This document shows positions 7,427-15,902 of a stretch of 58,435 nt of DNA, in pieces. The position numbers were made by a program, and so were the translations under genes. This stretch comes from Chloroflexota bacterium (GTDB lineage Bacteria; Chloroflexota; Limnocylindria; P2-11E), in NCBI GenBank assembly GCA_005883625.1, contig VBDU01000077.1, positions 1 through 58,435 of the forward strand. Reading direction: 5' to 3'. Under the pieces are notes generated by a model. The model was given only the letters and a program-made list of their open reading frames with translations. It was not told the DNA's origin and made no database searches. Position 1 is the stretch's first letter; each line of letters opens with the position of its first letter.

Positions 7427-8357
7427 GACGCTCCGCGTGATATGAGGACCGCACGAGGGGTCCGGCCTCGACGTGACGGAAGCCCATTGCCTTTCCTTCT
7501 ACGGCGAGATCGGCGAACTCGTCCGGCGACCAGTACCGCTCGATCGGCAGATGCACCGGCGAGGGCCGCAGGTACTGGCCGATCGTGAGGATGTCCGTCC
7601 CCTGGGCGACGATGTCGCGCATCGTCCGCACGACCTCATCTCGCGTCTCGCCGAGGCCGACCATGATCCCGCTCTTGCACACGAGCTCCGGCGCGCGCTC
7701 TTTCGTGCGACGGAGCACCTCGAGCGAGCGCGGATAGCGGGCCTGCGGCCGGACGCGCGGGTAGAGCCGCTCTACGGTCTCGACGTTGTGGTTCAGGATC
7801 TCCGGTTTCTCGTCGAGGACGGTGTCGAGCGCGCCGGCGTCGCCGACGAAGTCGGGGATGAGCACTTCGACGGTCGTGCCGGGCGACTGGCGCCGGATCT
7901 CCCGGATCGTCGCCGCGAAGAGCGAGGCGCCGCCGTCCGGGAGCTCGTCGCGGTTGACGCTCGTGACGACGGCGTGGCCGAGCGCCATGTGCGCGACGGC
8001 CGCACCGACGCGCGCGGGCTCGCCCTGGTCGACGACGCCCGGCCGGCCGGTCTTCACGGCGCAGAAGCCGCACGACCGCGTGCACGTGTCGCCAAGGATC
8101 ATGAACGTCGCGGTCCCCGCGCCCCAGCACTCGGCCATGTTCGGGCAGTGCGCCTCCTCGCAGACCGTGTGAAGGGATTTCGACCGGATGAGGCGGCGCA
8201 GGTTCTCGTACTCGGGCCCCATCGGAAGGCGGACCTTGAGCCACTCGGGACGAGCGCGATCGATCGGCACGACGGTGTTCGAGGCGCCGCGACCGCGCGA
8301 ACGCGGACGCTCGACCTCGCCGGGGACCTCGAACACGATCGGCGCGAGCTCGGCCAT
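7413..8357 (-). CDS. lipA: lipoyl synthase LipA
   Basis: Radical-SAM enzyme that inserts two sulfurs into protein-bound octanoyl groups. It has the auxiliary cluster motif [12 protein letters not shown], the radical SAM motif CTRSCGFC, and family blocks [36 protein letters not shown] and [11 protein letters not shown]. The end [13 protein letters not shown] contains the conserved RSSY serine. 314 residues from ATG at 8357. This start shares one base with the E2 stop (TGATG) and is favoured over an in-frame start 39 bp upstream. It lies between E2 and lipB. Confidence 0.96.
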   Translation of the reverse strand: MAELAPIVFEVPGEVERPRSRGRGASNTVVPIDRARPEWLKVRLPMGPEYENLRRLIRSKSLHTVCEEAHCPNMAECWGAGTATFMILGDTCTRSCGFCAVKTGRPGVVDQGEPARVGAAVAHMALGHAVVTSVNRDELPDGGASLFAATIREIRRQSPGTTVEVLIPDFVGDAGALDTVLDEKPEILNHNVETVERLYPRVRPQARYPRSLEVLRRTKERAPELVCKSGIMVGLGETRDEVVRTMRDIVAQGTDILTIGQYLRPSPVHLPIERYWSPDEFADLAVEGKAMGFRHVEAGPLVRSSYHAERHVRR

Positions 8358-9790
8358 CAGTACACCGGCACCGCTGGACCGACGTCCTGCAGCCAATCGC
8401 GGACGGCCATCAGGAAGCGCGCGGCCGTGGATCCGTCGATGACGCGGTGGTCAAAGCCGATGACGATGTTCATCATCTGCCGGATCGCGATCGTGTCGTC
8501 TTCGGTCACGACGAGACGCTTGCGGATCGACTCCGACGACAGGATCGCGGCCTGACCGGGCGGGACGATCGGGCTCGAGATGATCGTGCCGAGCGGCCCG
8601 GTGTTGTTCAGGGTGAACGTCCCGCCCGAGAGATCGTCGAGCGTGAGCCGGCGCGCCTTCGCGCGGTCGACGACATCGCGGATCGAGCGCATGAGTCCCG
8701 CGAGGCTCTTGCCGTCTGCGTCCTTCACGACCGGCACGATGAGCCCGTCCTCGCCGAGCGCGACGGCATAGCCGAGGTTGATCTCCTTGTGCTTGACCAA
8801 TCCCTGGTCGGTCCAGCCCGCGTTCACGGTCGGGACCGTGCGCAGGCCCTCGACCACCGCCTTCGCGACGAAGGCGGCCGGCGATAGGTCGAAGCCCTCG
8901 CGGCGCATGAAGTCCTCGCGAACGGTCTCGCGGTACTTCTGGAGCGCGGTCATGTCCACTTCCATCACGGCATGCGCGTGCGGCGCGCTCCAGGCCTGGA
9001 CCATGTTGTTCGCGATCGCCCGCCGCATCTGCGTGAGCGGAACGAGCTCGTCGCCCGCGAGCGACGGCGTAGGCGCTGGACGCGTGGGGACCGTCTGCGC
9101 CGCGGACGGTGCGGCCGGAACGACGTGCGCCGCGGCCTGCTGGCCCGCCTGCCGCTGCGCGATGAAGTCCTCGACGTCCTTCTTGGACACGCGACCGCCG
9201 AGACCGGTGCCGTCGACCTCGCCGATGTCGATGCCGTTCTCCGCCGCGAGCTTCCGCACCGCAGGCGTTGCCCGCACATCGGAGAGATCGGGACGCTCCG
9301 CCGTCGCGGGCCCGGCGGCTGGACGCGACGCGGCAGCCGACGGCTGGGACGGACTTTGAGACGGTGCGGCCGGCGGCCGTGTCGTGGCGTACGGACGCGG
9401 AGCCGGCTCAGGCGCCGAGGGCCCCCGCCCGCCGGGGGACCCCGGCCCGGCCGAGGGCTGGGGTGCGGCGGGTTGAGAGGGTTTCGGCGGCTGAGCCGGC
9501 GCCTGCTGCGACGAAGGCGCGGCGGCCGACGGCTGCGCGGAAGCCTCGCCATCTGCCGTGTCGAAGACCGCGAGGAGCGTACCGATCGGGACCGTCTGCC
9601 CCTCCTGGACCTTCACCTCCTTCAGCGTGCCCTCGACCGGTGAAGGGATCTCGGTGTTCACCTTGTCCGTCTGCACCTCGACGAGCAGGTCGTACTTGTT
9701 CACCTTCTCGCCGGGCTGCTTCAGCCACTTCCCGATGGTCCCCTCGGTGACGGACTCACCGAGCTTCGGCATCTTGAGCTCGTAGCTCAT
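8357..9790 (-). CDS. dihydrolipoamide acyltransferase E2 (2-oxoacid dehydrogenase)
   Basis: 477-residue E2 core subunit. Domains: an N-terminal lipoyl domain with the lipoylated lysine K43 in [12 protein letters not shown]; a long Pro/Ala/Ser linker (about 80-165); a peripheral-subunit-binding domain [18 protein letters not shown]; a second linker; and the acyltransferase domain, ending with [15 protein letters not shown] (catalytic HxxxDG). It sits 12 bp behind an E1beta gene and is followed by lipA. The acyl specificity (pyruvate or branched-chain) cannot be decided, though the fused BCKDH-like E1 upstream points to branched-chain or mixed use. Part of the linker is encoded by an 80-bp element also found in the second E2 gene. 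Confidence 0.95.
   Translation of the reverse strand: MSYELKMPKLGESVTEGTIGKWLKQPGEKVNKYDLLVEVQTDKVNTEIPSPVEGTLKEVKVQEGQTVPIGTLLAVFDTADGEASAQPSAAAPSSQQAPAQPPKPSQPAAPQPSAGPGSPGGRGPSAPEPAPRPYATTRPPAAPSQSPSQPSAAASRPAAGPATAERPDLSDVRATPAVRKLAAENGIDIGEVDGTGLGGRVSKKDVEDFIAQRQAGQQAAAHVVPAAPSAAQTVPTRPAPTPSLAGDELVPLTQMRRAIANNMVQAWSAPHAHAVMEVDMTALQKYRETVREDFMRREGFDLSPAAFVAKAVVEGLRTVPTVNAGWTDQGLVKHKEINLGYAVALGEDGLIVPVVKDADGKSLAGLMRSIRDVVDRAKARRLTLDDLSGGTFTLNNTGPLGTIISSPIVPPGQAAILSSESIRKRLVVTEDDTIAIRQMMNIVIGFDHRVIDGSTAARFLMAVRDWLQDVGPAVPVY
9411..9490. repeat. 80-bp GC-rich element, copy 1 (inside E2 linker)
   Basis: Matches 40702-40781 at 71 of 80 positions without gaps. It contains nested palindromes (GGGCCCCCG...CCGGGGG and CCCGGCCGAGGGCTGGG). 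Read on the minus strand, it encodes [20 protein letters not shown] in the Pro/Ala linker. Confidence 0.75.
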
Positions 9791-9802
9791 GGCGCTCCCC
9801 CT

Positions 9803-10786
9803 CTAGTAGGCCGCAAGCTCGCGCATCTTCACCGCGATCTTCTCGGGACTCGGCATGAACCAGTCCTCCTGCGGCTTGTTGAACGGCATCGCCGGGATCT
9901 CCGGACCGCCCAGGCGCATCACGGGCGCGTCCAGGTCTTCGAAGGCCTCCTCTGCGATGAGCGCGGCGATCTCTGCGCCCGCGCCGAAGAGACGGTTGTC
10001 CTCATACACGATCAAACACTTGCCGGTCTTCCGCGCTTCCCTGAGCACGGTCTCGGCGTCCAGGGGGCGAAGGCTGCGCACGTCGACCACCGTCGCCTGG
10101 ACGCCGTCGGCCGCGAGCCGCTCGGCGGCGGCGAGCGCATGGTGGAGCGAGATCCCGTATGCGTAGACCGTGATGTCGGCGCCCTCGCGCTTCACGTCGG
10201 CCGGTCCGAGCGGGATCGTGTAGTCGCCGTCCGGGACGTCGCCCTTCACCGACCGGTAGATCGCCTTGTGCTCGAGGAACACGACCGGATCGGCGTCGCG
10301 CAGCGCCGACCGCAGCATCCCGGTGATGTCCGCCGGAGTTGACGGGGCGACGACCTTGAGGCCCGGCACGTGCGCGTAGAAGGCCTCGACCGACTGCGAG
10401 TGGTAGAGCGCGCCACGCACGCCACCGCCCCACGGCATGCGGATCACGAGCGGCACGCCGAACGCGCCGACCGAGCGGTAGCGCATCCGCGCCGCCTCGT
10501 TCACGATCTGCTCGAACGCCGGAGCGTGGAAGTCCGCGAACTGCATCTCGGCGACCGGCCGCAGCCCGCCGATCGCGGCGCCGATCGCGATGCCTACGAT
10601 GCTGGACTCCGCCACCGGCGTGTCGATGATCCGGTCCGCGCCGAACTCCTCGATGAAGCCGTCCGAGACCCGGAAGACGCCACCCCGCACGCCGACGTCC
10701 TCGCCGAGGAGGATGTGGCGCTCGTCGCGGCGGAACTCCCCGAGCAGCGTGTCGTGGACGGCCTGGACGTTCGACTTCTCCGTCAC
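9803..10786 (-). CDS. 2-oxoacid dehydrogenase E1 beta subunit, orphan
   Basis: 327-residue transketolase-like beta subunit. Family blocks are ILLGEDVGVRGGVFRVSDG, IIDTPVAESSIVGIAIGAA, MQFADFHAPAFEQIVNEAA, VRGALYHSQSVEAFYAHVPG and a C-terminal transketolase domain. An E1 beta normally works as an alpha2beta2 heterotetramer, yet there is no separate alpha gene. Immediately upstream (13 bp) is a gene in which alpha and beta are already fused. It may pair with the alpha half of that protein, or with an alpha subunit encoded elsewhere such as the one at 42.5-43.5 kb. Confidence 0.93.
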   Translation of the reverse strand: MTEKSNVQAVHDTLLGEFRRDERHILLGEDVGVRGGVFRVSDGFIEEFGADRIIDTPVAESSIVGIAIGAAIGGLRPVAEMQFADFHAPAFEQIVNEAARMRYRSVGAFGVPLVIRMPWGGGVRGALYHSQSVEAFYAHVPGLKVVAPSTPADITGMLRSALRDADPVVFLEHKAIYRSVKGDVPDGDYTIPLGPADVKREGADITVYAYGISLHHALAAAERLAADGVQATVVDVRSLRPLDAETVLREARKTGKCLIVYEDNRLFGAGAEIAALIAEEAFEDLDAPVMRLGGPEIPAMPFNKPQEDWFMPSPEKIAVKMRELAAY

Positions 10787-10799
10787 CGGACCACTCTAT

Positions 10800-13226
10800 C
10801 TATTCGAGCGGCGGGAACTCGTCGGGCCGGCGCTCGCGGACGAGACCGTAGACCGCGCCGAAGATGTCCTCGCGGTTCGGCTTCGAGAAGTAGTCGCCGT
10901 CGTTGCCGACCGCGACCCGGTTCGGCTTCGCGGTCAGCGTTCGCGGCGGCACCTCGAGGTGGTCGATCCCACCCTGGACCTCGAGGATCTCACGGAGGAT
11001 GTACGCCGACGCGCCACCGGGCACGTCCTCGTCGACCACGACGAGGGCGCCGGTCTTCGCGACGGATCGCACGATCGACCGGTTCACGTCGAAGGGGAGG
11101 AGCGTCTGCACGTCGACGACCTCGGTGCGTATGCCCGCGTCGACCAGATCCTCCGCCGCCTCCTGAGCGATGCGGCAGAGCGCGCCGTAGGTCACGAGCG
11201 TGACGTCGCTCCCCTCGCGAATGACCTCGGGCACGCCGAGCGGCACCGTGAGCTCGCCGACGTTGTCCGGCACGCGCTCCTTCAGCCGATATCCGGAGAG
11301 GACCTCGACGACGAGCGCGGGGTCGTCGCCGCGGAGGAGCGTGTTGTAGAGGCCCGCCGCCTGCGTCATGTTCCGCGGCACGGCGACGTGGAGGCCCCTG
11401 AGCGAGCCGAGGATCATCGCCATGGGCGATCCGGTGTGCCAGATCCCCTGCAGCCGATGGCCCTTCGTCCGGATGAGGACCGGCGCCTTCTGCCCGCCCG
11501 CGGTGCGGAAGTGCAGCGTCGCGAGATCGTCGGACGCGACCTGCAGCGCGTAGAGCAGGTAGTCGACGTACTGGATGTCGACGATGGGCCGGAGACCGCG
11601 GAGCGCGGCGCCGATCCCCTGACCGACGATCGTGGCCTCGCGGATGCCGGTGTCGGTGACGCGCAGCTCGCCGTGCTTGGCCTGCAGACCTTCGAACACG
11701 AGGTTCACGTCGCCGAGCTTGCCCACGTCCTCGCCGATGATGACGATCCGCGGATCGCGCTTGAGGTTCTCGTCGAAGCAGCGGACGAGCAGCTGCCGGC
11801 CGTCGACGGTCTCCGAGCGATCGGAGTACCGGGCCGGGACCGGTTTGACGAGGAGGGGTGACTCCTCGGAGCGGCTCGTGAGGTATGAGTTGAAGCGCTC
11901 GTCGTTCTCGCGCCGGTACTCGGCGACGTACGCCGCGACCTCCGCGCGAGCCGTGCCGCCGGTTCCGCGCAGGGCGGCGAGCGCGCGCACGGCGGTACGC
12001 TGCACCAGGCGCCGGCTCAGGTCGGTCGCGCCGCGCAGCTCCTCGGTGATCGCGCCCACGTCGACGCCGGCCTCGTCGGCCGCGGCCTTCACGAACCGCA
12101 GGGCCCGATCGCGGTCGGCGCGGATCGGCGCCTGGTACGCCTCCCACGCCTGCTCGCGGACCCGCTCGACGTCCGCCCGCGCCGCGCGCTCGAGCTCGTC
12201 GAGCTCGGTCGCCTCGGCCAGGCCGGCTCCGAGGATCCACGCGCGCATCCGGCGGATCGGGTCGAACTCCGTCTCGAAGCGCAGGCGCTCCTTCGACTTG
12301 TAGCGCTCGTGGCTGCCGCTCGTCGAGTGGCCTTGCGGCTGGGTCATCTCGGTGACGTGGAGGACCGCCGGAACGTGGCCCGTGCGCGCCCGCTCCGCGG
12401 CGATCGCGTAGGCCTCGCAGCACGCGAGGTAATCCCATCCCTTCACGACGTGCAGGTCGTACCCGGGGCCGTCGCCCGCGCGCTGGAATCCCCGAAGGAC
12501 CTCGCTGATGGAGCCCTTCGTCGTCTGCAGCTCGTTCGGCACCGAGATCCCGTAGCCGTCGTCCCAGATGGATATGAGGAGCGGGACGCGGAGCACGCCG
12601 GCCGCGTTCAGCGTCTCCCAGAAGAGCCCCTCGCTCGTGCCCGCGTTGCCGATCGTCGCGAAGCAGATCTCCTCGCCGTTCCTCGAGAAGCCGCTGCCCA
12701 CCTGATGGAGGGCCGGCGACTCGCGGTAGAGCTTCGACGCCCACGCGAGGCCGAGCGAGCGCGGCATCTGCGCCGCGACCGGGGAAAGGTCCGACGCGGA
12801 CTGCCCGCGCGCGAGCAGATCGCGCCAGCGGCCGCGCTCGTCGAGGATCCGCGTCGCGAAGTGGCTCAGCATCTGCCGTCCGGCCGAGTTCGGGTCGCGC
12901 GTCACGTCGGGATCCGCATACAGCTGCGCGAAGTACTGCGCGAGGTCGGAGAGCCCGACGGCGAACATGAAGGTCTGGTCCCGGTAATAGCCCGACCGCC
13001 AGTCGCCCGGCCGGAACGAGCGCGCCATCGCGAGCTGCGCGATCTCCTTGCCCTCGCCGGAGATGCCGAACGGCGCGTTGCCGACGAGGACCTCCCGGCG
13101 GGAGAGCTCGCTCGCCGCACGGCTGCGAACGGCGAGCCGGTAGTCGGCGATGACGCCGTCGGCGCTGACGCGGAGCTTCGCGGAGGGGGTAGAGACGAAG
13201 GTGTCGGGACGGGCTCCCGTCTTCAT
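10800..13226 (-). CDS. 2-oxoacid dehydrogenase E1, alpha-beta fusion
   Basis: 808 residues: a branched-chain-type E1 alpha (about 1-400), a helical linker and an E1 beta (about 450-808). The alpha half has FRPGDWRSGYYRDQTFMFA and the thiamine diphosphate region ICFATIGNAGTSEGLFWE ... SIWDDGYGISV. The usual GDG is GNA here; fused E1 proteins of Bacteroidetes that I recall carry GDA at this point. The beta half has IVIIGEDVGKLGDVN and RVTDTGIREATIVGQGIG. It would decarboxylate a 2-oxoacid and acylate the lipoyl arm of the E2. It heads the E1-E1beta-E2-lipA-lipB run; ATG at 13226 has GGACGG before it. Confidence 0.92.
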   Translation of the reverse strand: MKTGARPDTFVSTPSAKLRVSADGVIADYRLAVRSRAASELSRREVLVGNAPFGISGEGKEIAQLAMARSFRPGDWRSGYYRDQTFMFAVGLSDLAQYFAQLYADPDVTRDPNSAGRQMLSHFATRILDERGRWRDLLARGQSASDLSPVAAQMPRSLGLAWASKLYRESPALHQVGSGFSRNGEEICFATIGNAGTSEGLFWETLNAAGVLRVPLLISIWDDGYGISVPNELQTTKGSISEVLRGFQRAGDGPGYDLHVVKGWDYLACCEAYAIAAERARTGHVPAVLHVTEMTQPQGHSTSGSHERYKSKERLRFETEFDPIRRMRAWILGAGLAEATELDELERAARADVERVREQAWEAYQAPIRADRDRALRFVKAAADEAGVDVGAITEELRGATDLSRRLVQRTAVRALAALRGTGGTARAEVAAYVAEYRRENDERFNSYLTSRSEESPLLVKPVPARYSDRSETVDGRQLLVRCFDENLKRDPRIVIIGEDVGKLGDVNLVFEGLQAKHGELRVTDTGIREATIVGQGIGAALRGLRPIVDIQYVDYLLYALQVASDDLATLHFRTAGGQKAPVLIRTKGHRLQGIWHTGSPMAMILGSLRGLHVAVPRNMTQAAGLYNTLLRGDDPALVVEVLSGYRLKERVPDNVGELTVPLGVPEVIREGSDVTLVTYGALCRIAQEAAEDLVDAGIRTEVVDVQTLLPFDVNRSIVRSVAKTGALVVVDEDVPGGASAYILREILEVQGGIDHLEVPPRTLTAKPNRVAVGNDGDYFSKPNREDIFGAVYGLVRERRPDEFPPLE

Positions 13227-13280
13227 GCGCCGTCCATGGTAGAAGTCGGCCGTTGGGCGGCTCCCATCCCTCAGAGCTGC

Positions 13281-13778
13281 TTACGGCGTCGCGGCGAGGG
13301 CTCGCAGGCGGTCCGCCGTCGTCTCGTCGACGCGCCCCAGCCGCTCGACGAGGTGGCCCTGGCGGTCGAAGATCACGAACGCGGGCGTGAACACCAGGCC
13401 GTAGCGCTCGGCGACCCGCCCGCCGTCGGCCGTCTGGATGTCGATGCGCACGACCGTCGCCACATCGCGCGTACGCTCCTCGATCCCGTCGACCACGGGA
13501 CGCGCCTGCAGGCAGGCGAGTCAGAAGTCGGAGTACACCTCGAGCAGCGTCGGCCTTCCGGAGGCGATCGCGCGATCGACCGCGTCCGCGCTGAACACGA
13601 CCGACGCGCCCGAGCGGACGTACAGCGGCGGCAGGGTGAGCAGTGCCGCGAGCCCCGCGAAGAGGGCGATCCGGCGCCACGTCGCCCCTCGCCGGACTGT
13701 CTCGACGCCGGCGACGGCGAGGACGATCGCGGCCGCGATCGCGTAGGAATTGTGGTTCACGAACGCCACGAGGTTCAA
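13281..13778 (-). CDS. membrane-anchored thioredoxin-like protein with UxxC (in-frame TGA, probable selenoprotein)
   Basis: 165 residues if the TGA at 13521-13523 is read as selenocysteine. Residues 1-60 hold two membrane segments (about 12-26 and 38-55). A thioredoxin fold follows: PTLLEVYSDF-U86-LAC89-LQARPVV, VVRIDIQTADG, and the cis-proline loop GLVFTPAFVIFD (P132). The TGA falls exactly on the first cysteine of the CxxC active site; the frame is open on both sides and homology continues through it. The start is TTG at 13778, overlapping the hydrolase stop as TTGA. Without recoding, both halves would be useless fragments. The alternatives are a single-base (TGC/TGT to TGA) nonsense mutation or a sequencing error. 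It probably works at the outer face of the membrane in thiol-disulfide exchange. Confidence 0.75.
13483..13501 (-). promoter_or_regulatory. SECIS-like hairpin after the in-frame TGA
   Basis: On the minus strand GU-CCCGU-GGUCG-ACGGG-AU forms a 7-bp stem (one G-U pair) with a 5-nt loop opening with GGU, as in the E. coli fdhF SECIS loop. The loop begins 26 nt after the TGA, within the range accepted for bacterial SECIS elements. A competing hairpin, CGCCTG-CCTG-CAGGCG, lies between it and the TGA. Confidence 0.5.
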
Positions 13779-14659
13779 GCGGCCGCGGTGCGCTCCGCGC
13801 GGTCGAGGAACGGGATGACCGCGTCGAGGAACTCCTCGGGACATTCGATCATCGGGACGTGACCGCAGCGATCGATGAGGCGGACCTGCGCCTGCGGCAG
13901 GATCCGATGCACGTCCGCGACGTGATGCGCGGGTATGACGGTGTCCTGGCGGCCCCACACGAGGAGCAGCGGTCCCCCGTAGCGCGACGCTCGCGCGAGC
14001 CAGGCGTCGCGCAGGGCCGGACGCACGCCGCGGAGATCGAGGCCGGCGGCCAGCACCCGGACGAACTCGGGGAACGACGGAAGCCCGTAGCGCACCGCCT
14101 CGTCGTACATCTCGGGCGGAATGCGCGCGGAGTCGTAGAAGAGCGTCCGCACCGAGGCGTGCGCCGACGACGCTGAGAAGGGCAGTCGTGCGACGAGCCC
14201 CATGCCCGGCAGGCAGCAGAGGCGAAGCGACCGGGCGACGTCGACGCCCAGGCCTCCACCGGCCGCGAGCGTCACCGAGCGGACCCGCTCCGGGCTCGTG
14301 AACGCGACGGTACCCACGATCGACCCGCCGAGAGAGTTGCCCACGAGATGCGCGTGCTCGATGCCGAGCGCGTCCATCGCGGCGAGGACGAACCGCGTGT
14401 AGAACGCACCGTCCGGGCCGAAATAGCTCACGCGGCCGGGACGCTGGCTCTCGCCGAAGCCGGGAAGATCGACGGCGATCACCCGCCTGCCCGTCGCGGC
14501 GAGCGGCGGCATGACGGCGCGCCAGTTCTCGGCCCACCCGCCGACGCCGTGCACGAGCACGATCGCGTCGCGCGTCGGGGGGCGCTGCCCACCGGCCCCC
14601 GGGTTCGCCTCCAGCACTCGCGTGCGCAGGCCGAGCACGCTGATCGTGCGCGACTCCAT
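13775..14659 (-). CDS. alpha/beta hydrolase
   Basis: 294 residues. AIVLVHGVGGWAENW gives the HG oxyanion region, HLVGNSLGGSIVG the nucleophile elbow (serine in GNSLGG), LLLVWGRQDTVIP the acid-containing strand, and RCGHVPMIECPEEF the catalytic histidine. The layout is that of small lipase or meta-cleavage-type hydrolases; the substrate is unknown. ATG at 14659 follows a short divergent spacer. The N-terminal loop NPGAGGQRPPTRD is encoded by a palindromic repeat (14574-14604). The stop overlaps the thioredoxin start as TTGA. Confidence 0.9.
   Translation of the reverse strand: MESRTISVLGLRTRVLEANPGAGGQRPPTRDAIVLVHGVGGWAENWRAVMPPLAATGRRVIAVDLPGFGESQRPGRVSYFGPDGAFYTRFVLAAMDALGIEHAHLVGNSLGGSIVGTVAFTSPERVRSVTLAAGGGLGVDVARSLRLCCLPGMGLVARLPFSASSAHASVRTLFYDSARIPPEMYDEAVRYGLPSFPEFVRVLAAGLDLRGVRPALRDAWLARASRYGGPLLLVWGRQDTVIPAHHVADVHRILPQAQVRLIDRCGHVPMIECPEEFLDAVIPFLDRAERTAAA
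14574..14604. repeat. GC palindrome in the hydrolase N-terminus
   Basis: CGTCGGGGGGCGCTGCCCAC followed by CGGCCCCCGGG. It matches 15121-15151 at 28 of 31 positions and shares the core of the GGGGGCTCTGCCCCC family. Confidence 0.6.
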
Positions 14660-14683
14660 CGTCCTACCTATCCTTTGCCGGCG

Positions 14684-15118
14684 ATGCTCTTCTACTACCT
14701 CTGCACGGTCGGCGAGCGGCTGCACCGTGAAGCGTATCCCCAAGGCGCGCAGTCGAAGGACGCCGACGTGCACAAGTGGGTGACGATGGTGTCGGGCTCT
14801 CCCGCGGTGTGCCAGCGCGAGCATTCCGGCCCGCACCAGTGGCGGCCTGACGAGGGCGGCGACGAGGAGCGCGTCGTCCGCGGCTACGCGGTCCTTCAGT
14901 GGGACAAACAGGGCTTCGATCTCGCGAAGGAGAGGCCGAACGTCGGCGACCGCTTCGACTCCCCGTGGGGCCCGTCGCTCGTCGTCGAGCGCTCGGACGA
15001 TCCGACGACGGGCACGTACCTGCTCCTGCGGATCTTTCCGCACGGTTACCAAGGCAAGCCTGGCGAGCTCGGGACGCAGCGCGGCGACGCGCCGAAGGAG
15101 CTCGTCGGCAAGGTCTAA
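14684..15118 (+). CDS. hypothetical protein
   Basis: 144 residues, no recognised family. It has a compact beta-rich look: KWVTMVSGSPAVCQREHSG, RVVRGYAVLQWDKQGFDLAK, RPNVGDRFDSPWGPSLVVE, and TYLLLRIFPHGYQGKPGE. ATG at 14684 is preceded at 9 nt by TATCCT, a likely leaderless -10 box. It is divergent from the hydrolase and converges with the next gene, overlapping it by 4 bp. Confidence 0.65.
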   Translation: MLFYYLCTVGERLHREAYPQGAQSKDADVHKWVTMVSGSPAVCQREHSGPHQWRPDEGGDEERVVRGYAVLQWDKQGFDLAKERPNVGDRFDSPWGPSLVVERSDDPTTGTYLLLRIFPHGYQGKPGELGTQRGDAPKELVGKV

Positions 15119-15879
15119 GACGTCGGGGGGCTCTTCCCCCCGGCCCCCGGGCCTGTCGGACTCGCGTGCCGGCGGTGCTCGACATGATGCCCGTGCTCGT
15201 GGGCGTCCTCCTTCGTGCGCGGCGGGTAGAACAGGCCGGCCACGTGGAATCTCGAGGGGGCTTGCGCGTACGCCGACAGCAAGAGATGGACGTCGAATCG
15301 CTCGAGGAGCGGCGCGCCCCACGCTTCGCGAAACCTGGTCGCCCACTCCGGTCCATAGCGCTCGCGCGCGAGCACGGCCATGGCGTGGAGCTCCTGGTCG
15401 AGCACGGCGATCTCGTGCGGCCCGGCGCAGTCGTCGCTTGCGCAGCGGAAGCGCATCCGCAGCGGCAGCTGGACGACGTCGAGCTCGGTCACCGGAACGA
15501 AGCCGGCCGTCGTGGCGCGACCGCGCGCGAGCTCGGTGAGCGATTCGAGCGAGCCGCGAAGGTGCGGACGGACGAACGGCCAGCGCAGCCGCCAGCCGTC
15601 CTTCGCGTCGACGTACCCGGTCGCGGCGATCTCGCCCGCGACCGTCACCGTCTCGGGGCGCGTGTCGCGCTCGTCTCGCGTGACGCGCGAGCGGATCCAG
15701 GACCAGCGTCGCAACGGCGGGTCCGTGTCGGCGCCTTTCCACGGGAACGGCGACAGCCGCAGCAGCTCGCCGGTCTCGCGGTCGACGCCGATGACCGCCG
15801 TGCGCTCGACGGGAAAGTCGTTCGCCGCGACGGCCTTGGCGAGCACGAGGACGTCGCGCTCGCTCGTGCCCTCGACCAC
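15115..15879 (-). CDS. hypothetical protein with a Cys motif
   Basis: 254 residues. An N-terminal AVIGVDRETGELLRLSPFPW strand pair suggests a small beta domain. The middle has MRFRCASDDCAGPHEIAVLD, a possible metal site, followed by a helical stretch. The function is unknown. GTG at 15879 has TATTCT 6 nt upstream. The last residues (PTGPGAGGKSPPTS) come from a palindromic repeat that also forms a stretch of the hydrolase gene nearby, so the natural C-terminus may have been replaced or extended. Confidence 0.6.
   Translation of the reverse strand: MVEGTSERDVLVLAKAVAANDFPVERTAVIGVDRETGELLRLSPFPWKGADTDPPLRRWSWIRSRVTRDERDTRPETVTVAGEIAATGYVDAKDGWRLRWPFVRPHLRGSLESLTELARGRATTAGFVPVTELDVVQLPLRMRFRCASDDCAGPHEIAVLDQELHAMAVLARERYGPEWATRFREAWGAPLLERFDVHLLLSAYAQAPSRFHVAGLFYPPRTKEDAHEHGHHVEHRRHASPTGPGAGGKSPPTS
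15121..15151. repeat. GC palindrome at a gene 3' end
   Basis: GGGGGGCTCTTCCCCCC within a 31-bp block, 28 of 31 identical to 14574-14604. It encodes the C-terminus of the protein above and lies at the junction of two convergent genes. Confidence 0.65.
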
Positions 15880-15902
15880 GAGGCGAGAATAGGACCGGCA
15901 CG
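15880..15902. promoter_or_regulatory. divergent leaderless promoters
   Basis: The 23-bp spacer between a GTG start (minus, 15879) and an ATG start (plus, 15903). TATTCT (15891-15886 on the minus strand) is 6 nt before the GTG. The plus strand has AGAATAGGACC, with a weaker box. Confidence 0.4.

Noticed and set aside
9411..9490. 80-bp E2 element as simple low-complexity Pro/Ala coding sequence
   Set aside because: Convergent codon use could not explain 71 of 80 matching bases, including the GTTGAGAGGGTTTCGGCG stretch, which is not GC-only.
10990..13680. A very long open frame (about 900 codons) on the minus strand overlapping the E1 fusion
   Set aside because: It is an out-of-frame shadow: Arg/Ala/Pro-rich, without any domain, a common result of high-GC codon bias.
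13281..13778. The thioredoxin gene as two separate genes or a plain pseudogene
   Set aside because: Kept as an alternative, but the TGA hits exactly the active-site cysteine codon and both halves lack decay, which is far more typical of selenocysteine.
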